Below, in pieces: positions 9,001-10,294 of a DNA stretch of 10,294 nucleotides. The DNA comes from Ignavibacteriaceae bacterium (lineage in GTDB: Bacteria; Bacteroidota; Ignavibacteria; Ignavibacteriales; Ignavibacteriaceae), in contig JAIOIM010000042.1 of assembly GCA_019912505.1 (NCBI GenBank), forward strand, positions 1-10,294. The letters are read 5' to 3'. The notes beneath the pieces are model-generated. The model saw only the letters and a list, made by a program, of their open reading frames with translations, did no database searches and had not been told where the DNA came from. A program made the translations under genes and the position numbers. The first letter of the stretch is position 1, and each line of letters opens with the position of its first letter.

Positions 9001-10294
9001 CTATCGTACTTAACGATATTAACAAACCAACGGCAACAAGACTAACAGGCATACGTTGGGGCGGAACTGCAAATGTTAACATAAAAGACAACATAGTTAT
9101 AAACAATAATGATGCTGCAACGGCTTATGCTTTATATGCTGCAGTCGGTACATTTACATCTGACTATAATGACCTTTATGTTTCGGGTGCACTGGCTAAT
9201 GTAGGATATTATCTGAATCAAGCCTTAAAAACATTTTCCGCGTGGAAAGACACTACAGGGAAAGATGCAAATTCTTTGAATATAGATGCACCTTTCACTT
9301 CGGCTACTGATTTCCACATTCCGGCTTCAACAGTAACCCCGTTAGAGTCTGCAGGAATTCCGGTCGCAGGAATCTCCACGGATATTGACGGACAGGCAAG
9401 AAGCGGATCGAACCCTGATATAGGGGCAGATGAATTTGCTGGATTTTCGCCTCTGGCGGCACCAAGCAGTTTATTAGCAATAAGCAACCAGACAAAAAAA
9501 GTTAATGTTTCCTGGACAGATAATACTTCTTCGGAAACAGGATTTATACTTGAACGTAAAACCGGCGACTCATTAAGTGCAGCTCCTTACTCTGTAATTG
9601 CCGCGCTTGCTGCAGATGCTATTGCATATCTTGATACCCTCGTTCAGGATACAACTTTATATACTTACCGCGTTAAAGCAGTTCAAAACTCAGTATCATC
9701 ACCTTACAGTAATTCTGCTACGGTTATGACGCTTATACCGGTTGAGTTAACTTCGTTTGCAGCACAGGCTGGTGATAATTCAATAAATATCAGCTGGAGC
9801 ACCGCAACCGAAAAGAACAATAGAGGATTTGATATCGAACGTAAACTTGAAAATGGCTGGGAAAAAATTGGTCAGCAAGAAGGTAAGGGAACTTCACTTG
9901 AAATTTCCAATTATACCTTTATTGACAACTTTAAGTACAAGTCGTTCAAAGGAACTGTTGAGTATCGCCTCAAACAAATCGATTTTGACGGAACATACAC
10001 ATATTCTCAAGTGGTTTCTGTTGATGTTGATTTTACACCAAAGGAATATAGTTTATATCAAAACTATCCAAATCCTTTCAACCCTTCAACTACTATAAAA
10101 TTTGCTCTTCCTTTTGAAAGTAAAGTAAGAGTTATAATTTATTCAATAACGGGTGAGTTAGTTGAAGAACTTGTAAATACAGTTCACGCAGCCGGAGTTT
10201 ATGATGTGCAGTTTAATGCTGGCAGACATGCTTCGGGTGTTTATATTTATTCAATCGATGCACAATCAGTAGATGGATCTAAAAAGTTCAATAA
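2997..10294 (+). CDS. Giant modular beta-helix surface/secreted protein with T9SS type A sorting domain (3' end outside window)
   Basis: 2432 codons are open to the window edge. Residues 1-21 are a signal peptide (NYA|Q). Then come beta-helix module 1 (32-757), an Ig-like domain (about 763-887), a charged linker (892-995), module 2 (996-1527), a Trp/Gly-rich beta-sandwich (1530-1662), module 3 (1667-2147), an FN3 domain (2155-2248), an FN3-like domain (2249-2346) and a T9SS sorting domain (2351 on). Family knowledge: such proteins enter the periplasm by Sec, cross the outer membrane by T9SS, lose the C-terminal domain and are anchored or released. The helices are rich in Asn, Thr, Ser and Gly, and I count only eight cysteines, as is usual for pectin-lyase-like folds. 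No catalytic residues were recognised, so adhesion, matrix formation or glycan binding is more likely than a defined enzyme activity, though a lyase or hydrolase role is not excluded. Transcription probably starts at the promoter at 2709-2737. Confidence 0.95.
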   Translation, partial: MRKLYSIVILLIAFFVQTNYAQLTGTKTIPGDYATIQAAVTTLNTSGVGAGGVTFNVAAAYMEPIGAPILLTATGTSANPIVFQKSGAGANPSILRTDAGTLATTTLGGQGDAVVIIEGSDYVTFDGFDIGTSDQGIEYGYYLRKAGGTDGCKNVTIKNSVIVMTKGTSAYVAGIYSSNNDAASLVSSATGITVTSTDGRNENNTFTGNTINNVFSGIVLRGFGSATPYDFFDQNVVVGSVGTGNTIQNFAGNAAGSAYGVYLIYQNNANVSYNTINNTANGGSPATGTFYGIFSSTSATGSLTASYNNINLTNSGPTSATYGINNSATGNLNISNNTIQLSNTITTTGAFGFIYNSSAAASTTVSINDNTFTGSTIPTTGSTYLIYNNSSQLTPGVTTVYNNTVSGTMNRTGASGTFYCYYNNGSPTGTENVYDNTFSNIALAGTAAFYGILSTTGSSHTHNIYNNTVNDVTGGTGTMYGIHRTLASGSIYNNTVYNFSGGGTIHGLSCGSGSVSIYKNSVYNLSSSSTGTTAGTVNGIYISGTTNTYIFNNIISDLTAPSSAGIDAIRGISSTGTTASSNLGLYYNTIFLNASSTGVNFGTSGIFATTSAVATSAALDMRNNIVVNNSTAAGTGVTAAYRRSTSALTNFSSISNNNDYFAGTPSATNLIFFDGTNSDQTIADYKTRVTPADGSSFTENAPFINSAIAPYNLHINPAVATQLESGASPVSVPVAITTDFDGNTRNATLPDVGADEFTGIMLDLTAPTISYSPLLNTSSTNSRTLVVTVTDASGVPTAAPGWPMLYWIKTGGSWTPQQPTSVAGSEYTYNFGAGTATGDVVSYYVVAQDGATTPNVGASPSLGAGGFTANPPAASTPPTTPNSYTITAVSLAGDYTVGLALFNRISGKNVTFEKSVTRVVKEVTIPLPGDVTAVEKGNEVENSQTEISDQNSGVTQMVEVEEISWIPMENGLPYTGDLFVKKSENPSLNFPMGIEGIYTTITAALADLNLRGVSGATNFLLVDAAYPSETFPLSVNISNENLPTATNTVTVKCSSGVTSSVTGAGASTPLFIIRNSYVTIDGSNSGGTDRSLTIENTSATSPSVLRILSSGTTPVMNVTVKNCNLINGANTSSALVITDVAGTAGYFNNITIQNNSVQKAYIGIYCFAVVAAGNGSGLLLTGNDLNTSGANAIRLAGLYVQGVDGATVTNNNVGNFTTSDASNITGVWFATGTINSTITNNTFGPIVSTTGAPRGIAVSSAFANSNITIAGNTVTGLTTSYSSAPYGIYVFSTTTGVTVSENKVGNILNSNTGGYGARGIHVNTGLAASNITIQNNFVWDVKATSDVSATYWVIGIGVEGATGGVNVFNNSVNLFGSLFGYSSASISTAFGVLTSTANTLDVRNNIFVNSYDNTNSATDKAYSIYSNAANTAFTDINHNNYFVSGVPGILGYLGANDSTLIQWQTATGKDLQSLNETAPFVDSTNLHIPDATVTLLESGAQPIAGVVLDIDGDTRNTTRPDIGADEFGGINPTMTIGWANLQWPASGTILQGGDFNVYAQIWVDGVTPGPGAGPGITAYIGYSTTNSNPNTWTNWMPATYNSENGNNDEFMANIGTTLVPGTYYYASKFQRNNGPEYYGGYNVGGGGAWDGTTNVSGTLTVNSPTLAGDYYIPQGANPQGFTSLADAITDLNSYGVSAPVRFLIDGDLDEVGANLVITRNDLTSTNNLVIKPAAAKTPAITITGCVSTAGASQYSGMAISGASFITIDGSNLASGSTRDLTINMNDSLNGRVGITLYGNTDNILFKNFNLKFNKINLTSTSTRGIYGNGQASGVVDSLVIENCKIGDMTYAPAYAISITGSSGSSLYASKTYVQNNELYGIMRPVYFYFGGAAGTVSEISGNEIKAPYAPPSGNVVWGMLFNNYNGTFNIYGNKLQTLISASSATNGVYGIGTLSAQPAVVMNIYNNFLGGNIQHTGTGVPASVDVISFQDNIPQANVSFNTIVLNDINKPTATRLTGIRWGGTANVNIKDNIVINNNDAATAYALYAAVGTFTSDYNDLYVSGALANVGYYLNQALKTFSAWKDTTGKDANSLNIDAPFTSATDFHIPASTVTPLESAGIPVAGISTDIDGQARSGSNPDIGADEFAGFSPLAAPSSLLAISNQTKKVNVSWTDNTSSETGFILERKTGDSLSAAPYSVIAALAADAIAYLDTLVQDTTLYTYRVKAVQNSVSSPYSNSATVMTLIPVELTSFAAQAGDNSINISWSTATEKNNRGFDIERKLENGWEKIGQQEGKGTSLEISNYTFIDNFKYKSFKGTVEYRLKQIDFDGTYTYSQVVSVDVDFTPKEYSLYQNYPNPFNPSTTIKFALPFESKVRVIIYSITGELVEELVNTVHAAGVYDVQFNAGRHASGVYIYSIDAQSVDGSKKFN
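3090..5267 (+). repeat. Beta-helix module 1
   Basis: Residues 32-757. It opens with DYATIQAAVTTLN, reaches the YVTFDG line at 122-127, runs through long Asn-rich coils and closes with DFDG...PDVGADEF (739-757). It is the longest of the three modules. Its cap is the most divergent: it lacks the TGKD..SLN segment found in the other two but keeps NAPF, LESG and the final GADEF. Confidence 0.8.
3810..4661 (+). repeat. Array of ten Asn-ladder coil repeats in module 1
   Basis: Residues 272-555 contain ten copies of a five-residue line such as YNNTV, SNNTI, YDNTF or FNNII. Successive copies are 34, 29, 33, 33, 33, 31, 27, 26 and 33 residues apart, counting from the second or third copy by eye. Between many of them lies a second line of the type [FM]YG[IL]. 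This is the pattern of stacked parallel beta-helix rungs with an internal asparagine ladder. Confidence 0.75.
5283..5660 (+). other. Ig-like beta-sandwich domain between modules 1 and 2
   Basis: It begins TAPTISYSPL, continues with TLVVTVTDASGVP and YWIKTGG, and ends in VVSYYVVAQD and a Pro/Thr-rich tail (STPPTTPNSY). It resembles a spacer domain common in T9SS-exported proteins of Ignavibacteria and Bacteroidota. The strand pattern suggests an Ig/FN3 fold without an active site. Confidence 0.6.
5670..5981 (+). other. Charged linker before module 2
   Basis: Residues 892-995, starting AGDYTVGLALFN and containing VTRVVKEV, VEKGNEVEN and EVEEISW. It is rich in Lys and Glu, unlike the Thr/Asn/Gly-rich helices around it. 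It separates the GDY element from the YTTITAALADLN segment that starts the helix; these two are close together in module 1. Confidence 0.55.
5982..7577 (+). repeat. Beta-helix module 2
   Basis: Residues 996-1527. The opening YTTITAALADLN is followed 81 residues later by the YVTIDGSN line (from 1077), then irregular coils with FNNITIQNNS- and ITNNTF-like rungs. The cap from Trp1463 to Phe1527 holds TGKD, SLN, APF, HIP, LESG, DIDG and PDIGADEF. Confidence 0.8.
7584..7982 (+). other. Trp/Gly-rich beta-sandwich domain between modules 2 and 3
   Basis: Residues 1530-1662, beginning IGWANLQWP, then VYAQIWVDGVT, AYIGYSTTN, TWTNWMPATYN, DEFMANIG, PGTYYYASKFQ and a glycine run before AWDGTTNVSGTL. It resembles a beta-sandwich module seen beside nucleases and other extracellular proteins in Bacteroidota. 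Exposed aromatic residues would fit carbohydrate or protein binding, but that is inference. Confidence 0.6.
7995..9437 (+). repeat. Beta-helix module 3
   Basis: Residues 1667-2147. It opens with AGDYYIPQ and FTSLADAITDLN, has FITIDGSN 84 residues after that segment, then shorter coils, and closes with a 65-residue cap (Trp2083 to Phe2147) aligning without gaps to that of module 2. Confidence 0.8.
9459..9740 (+). other. Fibronectin type III domain
   Basis: Residues 2155-2248 start APSSLLA and show the FN3 hallmarks: VNVSWTDN for strand B, GFILERK for strand C, TLYTYRVKAV for strand F and SPYSNSATV for strand G. It spaces the helices from the export signal. Confidence 0.85.
9741..10034 (+). 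other. FN3-like domain preceding the sorting signal
   Basis: Residues 2249-2346: VELTSFAAQ, ISWSTATEKNNRGFDIER, a Gly/Lys-rich loop, then VEYRLKQIDFDGTYTYS. This domain very commonly stands directly before T9SS type A sorting domains and supports the export assignment. Confidence 0.8.
10047..10294 (+). other. T9SS type A C-terminal sorting domain (last residues outside window)
   Basis: Residues 2351-2432. It has the diagnostic start YSLYQNYPNPFNPSTTIKF, then VRVIIYSITGELV, the HAAGVYDVQFNA stretch and SGVYIYSID, ending in SKKFN at the window edge. Family domains usually finish with a few more residues of the KKM-L-x-K kind, so the stop codon is probably within about 10 codons. Confidence 0.95.

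Noticed and set aside
3104..9495. Many minus-strand open frames of 60-114 codons opposite the giant gene
   Set aside because: They are antisense shadows of the Thr/Ala/Gly/Asn-rich coding frame, with low-complexity translations, no ribosome binding sites and no recognisable motifs, while the plus frame is continuous and has clear domains.
9829..10098. Plus-strand 89-codon frame overlapping the FN3-like and sorting domains
   Set aside because: It is in another frame within DNA that clearly encodes the conserved C-terminal domains, and its translation has no recognisable features.
2997..10294. Possibility that the giant frame is several genes or contains a frameshift
   Set aside because: Frame-by-frame translation from 2997 to the end shows no stop, and homologous domains continue in one frame up to the sorting domain.

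Overview
The window comes from a member of the Bacteroidota/Chlorobiota (FCB) group, most likely an Ignavibacteria-like environmental bacterium. The main evidence is the end of the largest gene: a type IX secretion (T9SS) type A sorting domain in the QNYPNPFNPST form, typical of Ignavibacteria and relatives. The moderately AT-rich DNA, sparse Shine-Dalgarno sequences and a PER/CfxA-like (subclass A2) class A beta-lactamase agree with this. The lineage is an inference, as there is no phylogenetic marker in the window.

Layout. Positions 1-1268 hold two minus-strand membrane-protein genes that overlap by 8 bases: a PAP2-family lipid phosphatase (570-1268), then a rhomboid intramembrane protease (577 down to 1, 3' end outside the window). 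A 361-base divergent spacer follows. A plus-strand secreted class A beta-lactamase lies at 1630-2532. After it comes a 464-base non-coding stretch with an 18-base palindrome, a near-consensus sigma-70-type promoter (2709-2737) and a leader of about 250 bases with three small hairpins. The rest of the window (2997 to the end) is one uninterrupted reading frame of 2432 codons. I translated it throughout and found no stop or frameshift. It still lacks its stop codon and probably its last few residues.

The giant gene encodes a signal peptide, three homologous right-handed beta-helix modules, different beta-sandwich spacers between them, an FN3 domain, a second FN3-like domain and the T9SS sorting domain. 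Each helix module opens with a Y-x-T-[IL]-x-x-A-[VIL]-x-x-L-N-like segment. It then has a [YF]-[VI]-T-[FI]-D-G line, a series of Asn-rich coils, and closes with a D-[FI]-D-G...PD-[IV]-GADEF cap. This is the architecture of a large exported surface or secreted protein: an adhesin, a matrix protein or a glycan-binding protein. I see no recognisable catalytic site.

The genes do not form one pathway. All act at or outside the cytoplasmic membrane: lipid phosphate recycling, intramembrane proteolysis, periplasmic beta-lactam hydrolysis and T9SS export. I found no RNA gene, CRISPR array, insertion sequence or defence system. The most unusual content is the repeat architecture of the giant protein and its long structured leader.
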